Below are positions 1 through 12,900 of a stretch of 64,000 nt of DNA, piece by piece. Source of the stretch: Micromussa lordhowensis (Eukaryota > Cnidaria > Anthozoa > Scleractinia > Lobophylliidae); contig OZ026603.1 in assembly GCA_964020085.1 (NCBI GenBank), positions 30,486,242 through 30,550,241 on the forward strand. Direction: 5' to 3'. A program made the translations under genes and the position numbers. Under the pieces are notes generated by a model that worked only from the letters and a program-made list of their open reading frames with translations, was not told the origin of the DNA and ran no database searches. Positions within the stretch are counted from its first letter, which is position 1, and the number at the start of each line of letters is the position of its first letter.

Positions 1-3000
1 CGGAGGTCATCTAGAAATTGCTATTTCCAGAAGAGCAGGACAGTTTGTAATTGTTGCTTATTACGTGAAGACTTCCTGTCACGTTCGTCTAAGAATGAAC
101 ATCTTAATTTCATGAAAACGGGTGTCGAGAAAAACGACTGGCCATTCCGAACTACAGAAGCACTTAATGTACAACCAAATTTTCACAGCTAACATAAATG
201 AAATGTATGTTAGTCAATAAGAAGAGCTTATATTTTGAAATTGATTTTTAAAATATCTCTCTTTTCACACGAGCTTCTTGTAGAAGCTCTCAAATGTATT
301 TAATAGAACTACTCTTAACCAGCATAAGTTTCCACTTCGGGGAAAAATCAAGTCGCCGGGACCCGATGAAAAAAATACAAAATGAACGCCACAGCTTGTG
401 TTGACGATAAATTAAACAAATTTTATAAGGAAAAATACATAATTTGAGCTTTATTACTTTTTCAGGAAACGGTACGATTTCGCAATAAATCGAGAGCTCG
501 TAGACTTGGCTACTGTAAACTATTTCCCAAGGACATACAAAGTTTATATTTCCGAGTGGAAGTTTTGCAATAAGGGTCTAAGGAATTGGTTGAAAGATCA
601 ACAAGAGAATTGTTCGCTTAGTCAAGCTTCTTATCCCGGGGTGCGGGAAGGGTGCTCGTTGAAAATATTGAAAAGAACCCCCTTAGAGGTACCAAGATCC
701 TGGTTTTTAGACGTGGCTTGAATTTTTCTTCTTCTAAGAGGTACCAATTCTAAAACAAGACTACATGAATTGGCACTGACATTTTTTGGCTCAACGGTGC
801 CGCTAAAGCTCCCTACGGCCCAGTAAACCATTTGGATTCGGCCGTCTAATGAATGAAATAAACAAACGAAAGAAGACACAAGCGAACAAATGAATGAATA
901 AATCAATCAATCAATCCAAAAAATTACGTAGTCATTATTTTTTAATTAGTTAGTTAATTAATTAGTTGATTAATTAATCCAAGTTGCTCGGCAACATTCT
1001 TGCAACTATTTTGATCTGAAACAACCTTCACTCTCTGGCGCGGCATTCTGAGCTATTTCACCTTCCTTTTCTCTTAGGGTCAGTAAAGGGGTTCATTCTG
1101 TAGCACGAACGCAAAAGGGCGGCATGGACGATAAAGGGACGAAAGCTTCTTGTATTTCGTTAACTTTCGCAATAAGTACGCAGGTTTGACCAATCGGCTC
1201 AAGTGCCTTACGCCAAAAACCAATTTAATCATTTAATTAGATAATTTTGACAGCTGTGAATGACCCATGTCTCGTCCCAAGAAAAAATAACTTGCCACAT
1301 CATAAAATAATCGTTCTTTCAACTCTCGCCACAAGCTTATATGGCAGTCGTTTTCTTGCCAGGCTCGTGAAAGCGTAGGGTTAGGGTGCCAGCTACAATA
1401 GCTCAATTGTTTTCTCCCTCTCGTACCCCACCTTTTCAAGCAGCTGTCGCTGTTTCGATGAGAAAACGATGTACCGTCTGGACTAACCTCAGCTCACGTA
1501 CGCTTAACAGTATATAATAGAATGCGCTTTTTTGAACTTTAAATTATATTTTAAGATGATTTTAGCTGGTGATTTTCCTGATTTTATTTTCTTGACCATC
1601 ACTCTCATGTCTCGTCCCAATCCCATCTAGTCTGAAACGTCTCGCCCCTGCCTGGTTTCGAGAGAGAAAAACAGACCTGACTACCAGCCATTTTTTAAAA
1701 TTATTTTCAAGGATTCTTCTAAGGCCAATCGGACATTTCTTAACATTTTCCACAAATTTCGGGGAATATCCGAGGCTTGCCAAAGATTTCCGAGAAAGTT
1801 CCGAAGATTTTTTTGGATCACTTGAGAATCAAACCGAAGGATAAAGTTGCTGGCAACTCCGGTTGGAAAACTGCGTGGAAATATGCACGTTTCCTTCAAA
1901 AGTATTTAGGTCAGTTAAATAACTTCTGCTCTCTACTAACAAAACCCCTTCCGTCGCCAGATAAAGACTTAAACCTTTACTTTGAGCTGGGCTGTGGCCG
2001 CTTGAACGGATATTTTAAGTGAACTTTAAAACGGAAAAAAAATGCCAGAAACATTAAAGTTAAGATCCAGAATTTAACGGAAGACACGGATGGGCGAAAT
2101 ATGGAAATATGCACTTTGTTGCTGCTGTCGAAACTCTACTATTTCCTCCAGACCTGATGGTATTAGCTTGATTACTGACTGTTATTCTATGATATCGTAC
2201 GTTATCCATTGCAAGCCGAAATTAACTATAGTTACAATACTAACGAGTCGACAACAGTGTACAGGCGGTAACAGTTACATTCCAAGCATACGTGGAACCT
2301 CGCCTCATGTTTGAAGTTACTCTCTAACCGCAGACGACCAAGGCTTGAGTTTCAGCGTAAACTTATAGCAATCTTTGAATGAACTGAGACTTTTAGCAAG
2401 TGATGAAACGTGTGGGGAAGAGGGTTATGCTCCCGTTTCACGTACGAAATTTAACAAAATTCACGAGTCACATATACTTTTAACTGCTTTTAACAATGTT
2501 TTTTTTCTTCATAAAATTGCAAGTCACGTACGTCGTGTCTTTGGGGTTTTAGGTTGAAACTATTAATAACCCCGCCGAAACCGCCAGCTAAGCAGGACAC
2601 GAATTTTTGCCCGCTCATCAAGTGTCGCGCATACAAACTTGCTGCCACCCTCGTAGAATACTAAAATAGAGGTTTAGTTCCCCCTTCTTTCGTTAGAACT
2701 GAATTATTACAGGATATTCCCACTATGGGCAGAACTTTACCATACCGTACAAACCAGGCGGAAAAATTGAGAAAACGGAAGAAACTCACTATGTCTTGCG
2801 AAACAATATGAAGTGTAGCAGACGGGTCGTATCCTTATAACATTAACACCCTCAAGTACAATTGTTATGCGAACTCTCTTCCGTTTTTTTCAGTGATTCT
2901 AATAAAGAAGACGATCGCCTTTGGTTTGCTTTTGCTTTTCCAAGAGAATTTTAAGTATATTGTCGACTTGTCTCTGTGAATGACAACAGCTCCCTGTTTG

Positions 3001-4093
3001 TTTTGCTAGACGTATAATAACCGGGATTCTTTTAATTTGCACGTGGTTGGATTTTTTTGCTCATTCGCGGAAACACTTTCCATTGGCGTGGTCAACTGTT
3101 GATACTTAAACTCTTTTTGTTGTTTTAAAATCAGACAATTGACGGAAACAACGAAAGTAGTTGAAATGGGTTTTATTAAGTGCTATGGCTAAGCTGATTT
3201 TCACGTCATTTCACTTACCGAGAAGGTTAGGCGTGACAGGGAATGGTTTTTGTGGGGTTCAAACTATCTTAATTATTTTCTCGTGAAACGATCTTGTCTC
3301 TAAAGAAACAGCAATTGTCTGTGCAATCGTGCCTGAACCCCTCAACTGAATGGTTTCTGCGGTAGGGGTTGCACGTAGAGCTATCCATTGCCAAGACGCC
3401 AAACGTCACAGAGTGAATAAATGACATGCAGTTAATCTGTTCGTCCCCAAAATTTAGTCGACCCGACGTGAAAGAGTGGAGACTCCAGGAGAAACATTTA
3501 TTAAAAAGTGTCCAACAAAGCTGTTCATCTTAAGTTATTCAAGGTTACTTCTGTCGTATAATCAACATTTACGTATAAACCCACTGGAAAAAAAACCCTT
3601 CACGTAGCTAGCGAAGCACGATCGAGCGCAGACATGCAAAAAAGAGCCACGGAAAAACGAGTAAATGAAATAGAATGTGAATCAGTCCAGCGTGTTGAAA
3701 AATGTTTCGGAACCCTAGTCTTGACTCTCGTTCGTGACATTTTTATCTTTCGTAAAATTGCGGTTGTTGGTTAATTAATTAATTTCGTTTACAGGGTAAT
3801 TATCCATTAGAGGAGTTTGGACTGGAAACAGTTTTACTCACAAAGTGAAAGGGGCTATGAAATTAGGAGTCCTTCACTTCCGGGCGCTCATTCCGTAATT
3901 GAATTCTTTGCTTAAACCACGAAGAAACGTCGAATATATCTGGGCGACCAGAAACTACAATCTTCTCTCTGTCTCTGGGTCTGGAATGTTCGCTGGGACA
4001 AGGCATAACTCGACACTTGAAAATGCGACATTTAAGGTCATGGGTTGATTTGTCGAATTCCTTTAGGGAGCGCCTACATGACACCCAAGTGCC
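1..4093. other. intergenic, no gene recognised
   Basis: No exon chain or known domain could be read on either strand. The open frames here are short and of non-coding composition. There is some low-complexity DNA, for example CAAT repeats near 903-917 followed by TTAA/TTAG-rich sequence to about 980. The first few hundred bases could be the untranslated tail of a gene lying to the left, but nothing in the sequence proves it. Confidence 0.6.
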
Positions 4094-4133
4094 CACGTGT
4101 AGGATATAAAAACGGATAAATATCATTGCACTG
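4094..4133 (+). promoter_or_regulatory. probable core promoter of the TIMP-like gene
   Basis: A TATAAA box lies at 4105-4110, about 95 bases before the start codon at 4202. A CACGTG E-box is at 4094-4099, just upstream. Transcription would be expected to begin near 4135, giving a 5' leader of about 65 bases. The elements are seen directly; their use is inferred from position. Confidence 0.5.
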
Positions 4134-4201
4134 AAAGCAGAAGAACTTCAAGAAAGACAGGAAAGAACTTCAAAAGACGAAGAAAGTACAGGTTGTTCGC
4201 C

Positions 4202-4528
4202 ATGGCAGCCTATTTTTATCCTGTGGTGATTTTATGCGTTCTGTCGTCGTCCTATGCCCTTGTTTATGCTGGAGTTATGCAGTTAGAGCATCCACAGCAA
4301 GTCTTTTGTGAAGCAGACTTTGGTAAGTTTCTGGCATAATTGTTAACATCACTTTACTAAACACGAAAAAAGATCAACACTTTTAGAGCGGCGAAGTACA
4401 TACAGTCAACACGCTCGTAAGCCGACACCTTCGGACATGTCGGAATTGGAAAAAGAGTCCGTTCACGGTAGAGTTGTCCGCTTACGAGAATTATTTCCAT
4501 AAGAAAAGGGGAATTGAAAACAGCGTTA

Positions 4529-4593
<65 letters not shown>

Positions 4594-6016
4594 GCCCGCG
4601 TTTCGTTTCTGTTGATTGTTACTGAAACGTGTTCTTTTCGCATTTACGAAAGTTTTTCTCAAGGAGTCGTTTAAGTTGTCTAACTTGCGGTTTTCCTGAA
4701 TCGAAACTCAGTAGTCACCTTCTCAAGTATCCTTTATTATATAAAGCGATGCCATAACCGCTCTTAACCACAACAAACTGATCTTGTTTGGAATCGGCTT
4801 AAAGTGCAAAGATATCCTAATTAAGAGTTGACTGTTTCAGGAATTACGTGTTGCGAAATATGTCTTCCGGGATTTTAGTCCACTGGCTCAGTTACTAGTG
4901 AACTGCTCTTAAAATGAAAACCTTAGATAAATTTATTAGCCACTCACTCCGCGTAATGCTCGCTTCCCACTCGCCTCGCGCTTTAGTCGCGCGAGATCCA
5001 CTCGAAGCTCATTATAAGGCATATCGAACGAACATAATGGACCAATTTCAATATTAAAATTCAGCCTAACACGAAAGACCTCAGCCCGAGGCTCTGGCGA
5101 ATAACCCCCCACAAACTCTGTAGTTATTCCCCAGAGCCTCGTACTGGGGTCTATTGTTTTAGGCTGAATTTTAATATATCGAAATTGGTCTATTAATTAT
5201 AAAAAGTCTCCAAGCTTAACTTGGCGTTGGTACCTAACAATTTTGTTTACCTCTTCTAATGTTTTTTAGTCATCTTTTAAAGGCTTAAAGTGTCACTAGC
5301 TACGAATACATTTTCCACAGAAAAGGGGGAGACTTTTATAACATTGAAATGATCAACCCAGCACAACTGGGCTGTAGGGGTGCTTTTTATTCCTTCAAAA
5401 AATACAAATGTTAATAACCTTCTCTTTCGCTTTAGTGATACGAGCCGTTGTTGAGTCGGGGCCTAAAAGAGAGGGACATCATGATGTTTTTGCCATCACC
5501 ATTAAAGAAGTGTTCAAAGGAATCTCGCATGGTCAGCAAGAAAAAGCGTTTGGCTTGTTAAACACAGAACTTACGACCAAACTTTACACGCCTCGCAGTT
5601 ACATGGACGACAACGTCTCAGGGCCATTCGGGATCAAGATGGGGACAGAATACTTCATGTACGGCGACATAATTGAAGGCGGTAAGCTGTTTACGAAATT
5701 CTCTGACCTAAGGGAGCCCTGGGACAAAGTGACCTCGCGTCAAAAAGCAAACCTTCGGGGGTACTACGAGGCTGGATGTCGGCAATGCCGCTTGAAGGCT
5801 CATGGATGCCCAAGCTCCGACCCTGAGTGTCACCAGAGGTTACCCGGATGCGAGAAGAGAGCAGGAGAGTACCCGCGATCGTGGAAATGGATTTGCTGGA
5901 AGCGGTTTGAGCATTGTGAGGTGGATGAAAGTGGTCAGCGGTGTCACTGGAAAGAAACCAGCGAGTCAAAGGAATGTAAGAACAGCGATACGCCTGCAAA
6001 ATGGTTTGCTTATTAA
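4202..6016 (+). CDS. TIMP-like secreted protein lacking the inhibitory N-terminal cysteine
   Basis: Two exons, 4202-4322 and 5436-6016, joined in phase 1 across a GTAAGT...TTTAG intron; product 233 aa. Residues 1-23 form a signal peptide ending VYA. The mature start aligns without gaps to tissue inhibitors of metalloproteinases: HPQQVFCEADFVIRA at 30-44 matches the family HPQ..FC..D.VIRA block, and a later REPWD matches the family EPW block. The intron sits within ADF|VIRA, where I recall vertebrate TIMP genes being split too. TIMPs inhibit matrix metalloproteinases in the extracellular matrix by placing Cys1 on the catalytic zinc. Here the Cys1 and Cys3 positions are Gly24 and Met26, and the partners of those cysteines (family Cys70 and Cys99) are Phe and Ser. 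Cys13 (C36) and Cys124 remain, with eight further cysteines in the C-terminal domain. Membership is fairly secure; classical inhibition is unlikely. Confidence 0.85.
4526..4593. repeat. (ATT)n microsatellite
   Basis: About 22 units of ATT in the TIMP-like gene's intron. They translate to poly-Ile or poly-Asn in spurious open frames on either strand and are not coding. Confidence 0.95.
5040..5190. mobile_element. foldback MITE in the TIMP intron
   Basis: Inverted ends of about 30 bp: GACCAATTTC followed by ATTAAAATTCAGCCTAA on the left, mirrored by TTAGGCTGAATTTTAAT and GAAATTGGTC on the right. Roughly 90 bp lie between. No coding capacity. It lies inside the single intron and should not affect the protein. 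Confidence 0.75.
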
Positions 6017-6366
6017 AACTGCGACTGGAAAGTTAAAGAGCTATTTGTATAAAACAAGAACAGGCTTTTTTTATTTTTAAACTTTTTTTACATTGTAGCA
6101 CACAGCACCACAATCCTTGAAAATTAGAAGTACTCTGGAGTGGATCCTTAAAGGAACATGCCATCTTTTAACAGCAAATCGGCGTGTTCGAAACCTTCAA
6201 AAGGCCATGTATCAAATTTAATCAAAGCTGCTTTTTTTTTCAAATTTTACACTTTATTTTCAGTCAACAGAAGATGCTTGTATATAGCGATGCGTTTTTT
6301 TTTTCAAGTAAAACTCAATTCTAAAACTTGGTTTAATGTGCAAAGATGATGCAACATCAACGATGG

Positions 6367-6372
6367 AATAAA
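6367..6372 (+). terminator. candidate poly(A) signal of the TIMP-like gene
   Basis: AATAAA about 350 bases after the stop codon. It is the first good hexamer downstream on the plus strand. Confidence 0.45.
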
Positions 6373-6884
6373 AAAGGAAAGAAAAAGTCTCATTACTTTT
6401 GATGAACGCGGTAACGTAAGAGGAGAAAATGGGAAACAGAGAAAGTATTATTTTGAAATTCCAGGAATGGATAATTGGGAGGGAATTTTGAGAAAATTAA
6501 ACCTGGCGAGCATTAGCTAAGGCAGAGAACCGATCTGGGTTATCCACTATGACTCTCTCCTCAGCAGAGGGTCGAACGTTCCTTATAGAAATCCAACCCT
6601 GTGCCTGCACTCACATCACTCAGCGGATTCTCTCCAACTGAAACCTTTGAACCACTGCAGAGGAGAGAGCCACTATGAAAATTGTAATGTTCGTTTTCAC
6701 AGTACAAATCCCCTATGCCGATATAACGTTGACTCTTGTGTCCCAATTTCCCTCGTCAAGTCTAACGCTTTCGTCTACTTCTTATTTCCAACTGGCTGCG
6801 TTTCGGCGATTTTTGTTCTCTTTCCCCTGAGGTACACCACTACATCTTATCAGTAAAGTTAAGTCCCCCTTACCACAACCTCAA

Positions 6885-6890
6885 TTTATT
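6885..6890 (-). terminator. candidate poly(A) signal of the MFSD12-like gene
   Basis: TTTATT on the plus strand reads AATAAA on the minus strand, about 105 bases past the stop codon at 6994. The two convergent genes therefore end about 500 bases apart. Confidence 0.5.
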
Positions 6891-6993
6891 TGAAATGCTC
6901 TTAGAGCCAGTAGGATTTCAGTCTGAAAGGAACTTTTACGTCTCATCTGACGCCTTGTCTGCCTAGCGTTTTTGCAGACCTCAGCTTTAATTC

Positions 6994-9900
6994 TTAATTG
7001 ACAACACGAGGTTTGCAGTTGATTTCCAAAACGAGTTCGTTACCCTTGTACTCGTCATCTATTGCAGCTGGGTTGTCGTAAGCGTAAGGTGCTTCTGCGG
7101 GTATGGCTTCAGTCTGAACTGAGCAGTCTACTGTGTGCACTAAAGGAAAGGAAAGTAATTGGATGTTAACTAAGAATGACATGTAGAGGCGCGGTGGCCT
7201 CATGGCTAGTGCGCTCTCCTTCGGAGCGTTTCGGGTTCGAGCCCTGGCCAGAACATAGTGTTGTGTTCTTGGGCAAGACAATTTACTCTTACAGTGCCTC
7301 TCTCCACCCTGGTGTATAAGTAATGACAAATTTAATGCTGGGGTAACCCTGCGATGGACTAGCATCCCATCCAGGGAGAAGTAGAAATACTTCTTGTCAC
7401 TTAAGCTACTGAACCCGAAAATAAGCTCCGACCTGATGGGCCACTTGGCTCGTATACAGACTTAACCTAATTGAGAACGAGATATGACAGTCAAAGCGTT
7501 TGATACTAGTTGAAAGCTTCTCTACGCAAATAAGTCTTAACTGGAATTTAACTCTCGAAAATTGTAATGCCTCTTTTACACACTGTATGGAAGAAGTTTC
7601 TTCTTGAAACCTGAGGTAAATGCCAAAGCATGGAGAAAGTTGCAATCAGCTTTGGTGTAACAACATTTGGATTCGAAGTAGAATTGCAATGTTGATTTTT
7701 AACATATCATGTGATTTACTGTGACATGGCAGGGGTGCAAACGTCTCCCAAACTGAACAAATAAAATGGAGTAAATATATCTGTTTAATTGCTTTCTTCT
7801 TCGGTCTAGTTTCATCGACTTACCTACTTTCCTACACCTGACAGTCGCTGGAAGAAAGGCAATTACAGCCAAGAAACCCAGCAATGAACCAACGCCTGGC
7901 CCCACGGAGAATACGAAACGGACGTATTCGCCACAGTCTCTGTGTAAAAGCGACAAAACAATGATCAACACGGACTTTTCCAACTGTGAACATGAAATTG
8001 AAGTAGCAACGCTCTTTCAGAGAAGCGTAACAACCTTTTCAAGCTGCACGCTTCCCTTAGTTGAGTATCACATATATAAGGGACTCCTTTGGAAGCTAGA
8101 ACGCTCTTTTTAAGATAGGCATCTCCCAAATTAGGACCGACCATTTGTCTAAAGTGAACACATTTTTTAGGCGAATAGTCGGTGATGGTCCAAAACATGG
8201 TCGCTTTAAGAAGATTTCACAAGAATAACCTTAGCACAGAGGTGATAGACGTTAATTTCTCCATACATCTCTTACGACCAATAGAATCACAGATGTCGTA
8301 GGAACTGAAAGGTTGCTATTTAAACTAAAATACTGATGTTAGACGCAATTACTGAAAATGTACGAAAAACTAGATTATATCACTTGCAATGTCAATACGC
8401 ATTAAAAGTCGGTGCAAAGTCAGTTTTAGAAATAAATAAATACGAGACAGAGTTGACTCATAGACTCTATAGACTAGACAGAAGCGTGCACCAAGTAATA
8501 ATTACTCTTGGAAATGGTTTAACGAAACTTGAAGAGAGTTTGATTCTTTGGAAATGAAAAGATACCCTGTACAAACACGCTAGTAGGATCTGCTTGATTT
8601 TGACCTAAATCTATAACCGGCTTTTTAATGGCTTAACATACCTTAAGCTAAAGTAAAGATGTGTTCATTGCCAATGACTTACCCGCTAGAAGGAAAGAAT
8701 TCTTGAGTAATAAAAATTGCTGTTCCGCAAGCCACCTTGGACAGCACTGCCATGGACGCAAACACAAACGCGCCAGACTCTTTATTTTCACCAATCAGCT
8801 TCCCCGCCAAAGCCAGTGACGTCACGTACATCACAGAGCCTCCGCATCCCACTAGAATTGCGGCGCAATAGACAGCGTTCCTTCCTGATTCGGTTTGCAA
8901 GTAGAACCAGGCCGAGGAACCAGCCGCTAAAACGGCGGCTAAGGAGTATGTCCACTGTAATGACAGAAAAATTAAGCATTTAGTAGCGAAACGCTGAGGA
9001 AACAGACTAAAGGCGTTCAGCATGCCCGGAACTTTGTAAACAGTTTCATGTCTGATGTTCAAAAAGGTTGTGTAGGTTAACGTTACAGAATACTCAGCGA
9101 CAAAAGCAAAATACAAGGCGGCATAGCTGTAGTAAAAAAATTGTCAATTAATTCTCCGAGTATTTTTGACATCCAAAGCTCATTACAGATTGCTGGCCTT
9201 AAATACTAATCGTGCTACGTGAGTTTTCCAGTACTTGCTACTATAATATTGTGGTAAGCTAGAGGTCATAATAGGGCATTTCCGAATTAACTTGTGCCTC
9301 TGTTTCAAAACCTTTCAAATGAAAATGAGTTTAAATTGCATGAAAATGAACCTGTAGGGGGGAACGTATTATGATATGAATGGTTTCGCATGACGACCCG
9401 TTTTGAAACAGAGGCAACAGGCATCTCGAAAATCGCCTACATTGTTCGGTCCTTGGACCACTCACTGCTTTCCTTCTATTTCCTCTTACCTTATCACCGA
9501 GCATCTTGTCAAGTTTCTTTGCCCATAAGCTGGAAAAAACGCCGCTGATCAAAATCACTAGAGGGAAATAAGCGATAGATTCCTGCAAGAGATGAATCGA
9601 TTCATTAGACATGTATCAAGTGTAGTGGTATGGCTGAAGCTGCTCGACTCAAAACTTGCGACTTACCTTCTCAAATCCGAGCGTATCGGTCAAATACAGA
9701 GGTACATAGGATGAATTTAGAACTTGAACAAGACGAGCACACATAAAGGCGAAGGAGATCTGTGAAAGAGAAAAAGTTACCAGTGTTGAATTTGTGGAGT
9801 GTGGTTTACAATTGAGTGCTTAATAATTAACGAATCAGAATTCGAACTAAGTCACATAACAGGAGCCAAGTGCAGGAAATTAAAACACGTGTGACCATGT

Positions 9901-12900
9901 CTCAGTTGATTTTGATTTGCTTCTGATTGGTTGAACAAGAGCGCGAAAGTTTTAAACCAATCCCGTAGCGTAATAGAGCAGTTTTCGGTTAGGTGTCAAA
10001 AATCACAGTAGTCACTTGAACCAATCAAAACGAAACTGTTACGTGTAGCTGACGTGAAGCGCGGGAAAACGCATACGAGCAAGCGATTGGTTTTGTTTTT
10101 ACTTTTGACTGAATGACATGATGGCGCGGGTTTTAAACCAATCCACCGTAGGAAAAAAAATGGCGGCTGTACATTTTACCACAATACCTTGCGAACCTAA
10201 CAAGCGTATGAGACACAAGGAGAGCCAATTTTTTACAATATTTGTCCCTACACTAAGTACATTGTGTATCGTAGGTTTGAAGATTTATAACCCTTCTGTA
10301 CCTTTTTATGAACGTTGTTTGAGTTTTCGTGCGCTAAGAACTGTGGGTAAATGTACCAGTCGCCATCTTTTTTCCTACGCAGGACTGCGTAGAGTAGTTA
10401 TGCAAAACCAATTACTTTCGACACTAAATGAAAACCGCTCTAAGCGACTAAACAAGATCGTCCCGAACTGTAAATGGTCAACTCGATCTCTAAACCTTTA
10501 AAATTGAAATTTAAGTACTTTCTTTTGGGGGTTTTGAAACAAGAAAATATCCTTTTACCTAACGTACGATTTCTTCCAATTTTTTACTACTCCCATAGGC
10601 ATTGGAATTAAAAGGATTACGTCACGGTTTGCCTATCTTGAAAAGTGTAGCCTAAATTTTTCAAGTTCGTCGCTTGTCATTCGTGTTAAGGCGGGGGTAA
10701 ACATGAATAGGCGTGAAATTTGAAGTGATATAAAAAAGGAAATTGTTAGGATTAAGATGGGTTGGAAACACTACCAGACAGTTGACCCCCGCAAAAGAGA
10801 GCCCCAGGTTGCTAGGGGACTGTTTGGTATCCATCTACTAATTCTTAACTTCAAATTTCAATTTTCCAAATCCATCAAATCTTCAACATTTCATATTTTC
10901 CGCAATTTAACCTATCCTTTGACAAAAAAAAATATCTCTTTCCCAAAATGCCCAAAAATTACCCAAAAATTTACACAAAACCGCCAAACAGTGGTTAATG
11001 AGATAAGCAGAGAGATTTAGTGTTGCTTGAAACGTGACCGAGATATTGGCAGAAAGGCCGTGTTAAGCGACGTCAAAACAGCCTTCACCATCCTTGTTCT
11101 TTTATGGTTTATTATTATCTCTTTGGTGTTTTTCTATCTTAGTAAACTACTATTTTCAGGTTTCCTTCAATATTGAAAGGTAATTTTGCACGTGGCCAAA
11201 ACAACTCAAAATGCCATGACTGAGTTCCTTTAAATTCTCTAAGTAGAGATATATTGTGCGATCTCCTGAATACCTTATAGAACATTGGATTTTTAAACCA
11301 GTCTGTCCAAGTTGTAATGGTCTTAGTGTTCTTCGCTTCGTGTTCATTTACTTCCTCTATAATCACACTAACTCCACAGAAATTCGTATCAGACCCCTTG
11401 GTAACCAAGCCTGGCGTTATTTGATCCTTGATAACCGAGCCTGGTCTTGTTTGGTCTCCTGCAGAGATTTCTTGTTTTCTGTATTCAGATTTCTCTGTCT
11501 GGGCTGTGTTGTCTGTGCAGGTGCAGTCAATGGAATCAACAGAATCTGTTTCCGGTGATGAGGCATATCCTTCGCTGGAACCACTGGAGACAGATCCGCC
11601 GTTACTCTGCCGTTCTTCCATCAAGTCTTCGTTCTGGGAATCTCCACCCGTTTGGCTTCTTTCTCGAGGAACATCACCGTCAGTGATTTGTTTGTCTTCG
11701 CTTAAAAACGCAGGATTCGAGAAACTGAAATCGTTTTCTTTCTTGGCTTGTTCTGTTTGCAGTTCAGGTGGAGGCCGAGTATCTGAATCCAAGTTCCCGA
11801 TAGTCTTCTCACAAACAATATCTAGTCTCCCATCAGTTTGAAAAGCTGGATTTGAAAAGCTAAATTCTTTACTGTCCTGACCTTTCTCTAGGTCAGTCAC
11901 GCTCAATTCAACACCTTTCTTTTCCGGCAGATCAGCAGAACTATCTTTACCAGTTCCATTTTCGATGGCGATGTCTGCCTGTTCTACATGTGTGACTTCT
12001 ATGCTCTCAGTTCTAGCAGATGTTGCAGTGAGTTCATTTTCATCGTACAAGCAGAACACACCGACTGTTTTATCAGGGAGGGGGAGGGTAGCTGTTCTGC
12101 TCCTCTGTCTCTCTCGACCACTGAAACTGCCTGAAGGACCTGGAATAAGTAAAAGGGACAATGAAGCTATGTAACGTTTAGCGCATCTTGAAAAGTTTAG
12201 CCTAAATTTTTCAAGTTCGTCGTCTGTAATCTACAACAACAACAAAACTTTAACCTTTTTTCATTAATTTACATGAATGTTTGGTTAATGAGTTGTACAT
12301 CAACACTTTATATTTAAGCTAGAAATTTAAATATAATGACAGATGAACCCGCAGGTAATCTTCTCCATCCTCATCCATCCTTGGTCTTTTAAGGTTTATA
12401 ATTATCTCTTTTCTATAATTTTGTACATGGCCAAAATAATTCAAAATAACGTGACTGAGCTCTTTTGAAGAGAAGGCAATATTAGGTGCTTTCTTGAAAT
12501 GAATAAGTCAGTTAGGAGTCGTACATCATTCGTGTTTAAACGAAACAAAATCTCAGACGTTTTAACCAGAATTTAAATGCCTTCAGTCCCCCTTTTACCA
12601 CAGCCAGCACAGCATACAACAGGCATTGAACATTTCAGTCCATCTGTTATAAACGTAGTAAGATACCTAATTTGAGATGCATCTCACTCCAGCACTCAAA
12701 ACAATCGTCAGTAACGGCTTTGAAGTCAAAACATTAATTGCTGGGAAACAAAATGAGCCAGAGCCCGACCCTGCACAGTGAAGAAGTCCCACTATACCTC
12801 ATGTTAAAACTGACATAATTCTACTAGCACGTACAGAATCAGATGTCGATGTAGCCTCCTATGAAGACGCGCTTTGGGTTCGTAACGCAATCTTGCGTGA

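Noticed and set aside
506..906. Overlapping short frames at the left edge
   Set aside because: Low complexity, no domain and no splice sites giving a longer product.
4357..4674. Open frames with poly-Asn or poly-Ile near 4530-4590
   Set aside because: Both are translations of the (ATT)n microsatellite.
12131..12174. Methionine at 12161 as a start for a separate 340-codon gene
   Set aside because: The preceding bases are a clear acceptor (TTATTCCAG) and the frame continues from MFSD12 exon 3. It is exon 4 of that gene, and the last part of the frame runs past the donor at 11273 into the intron.
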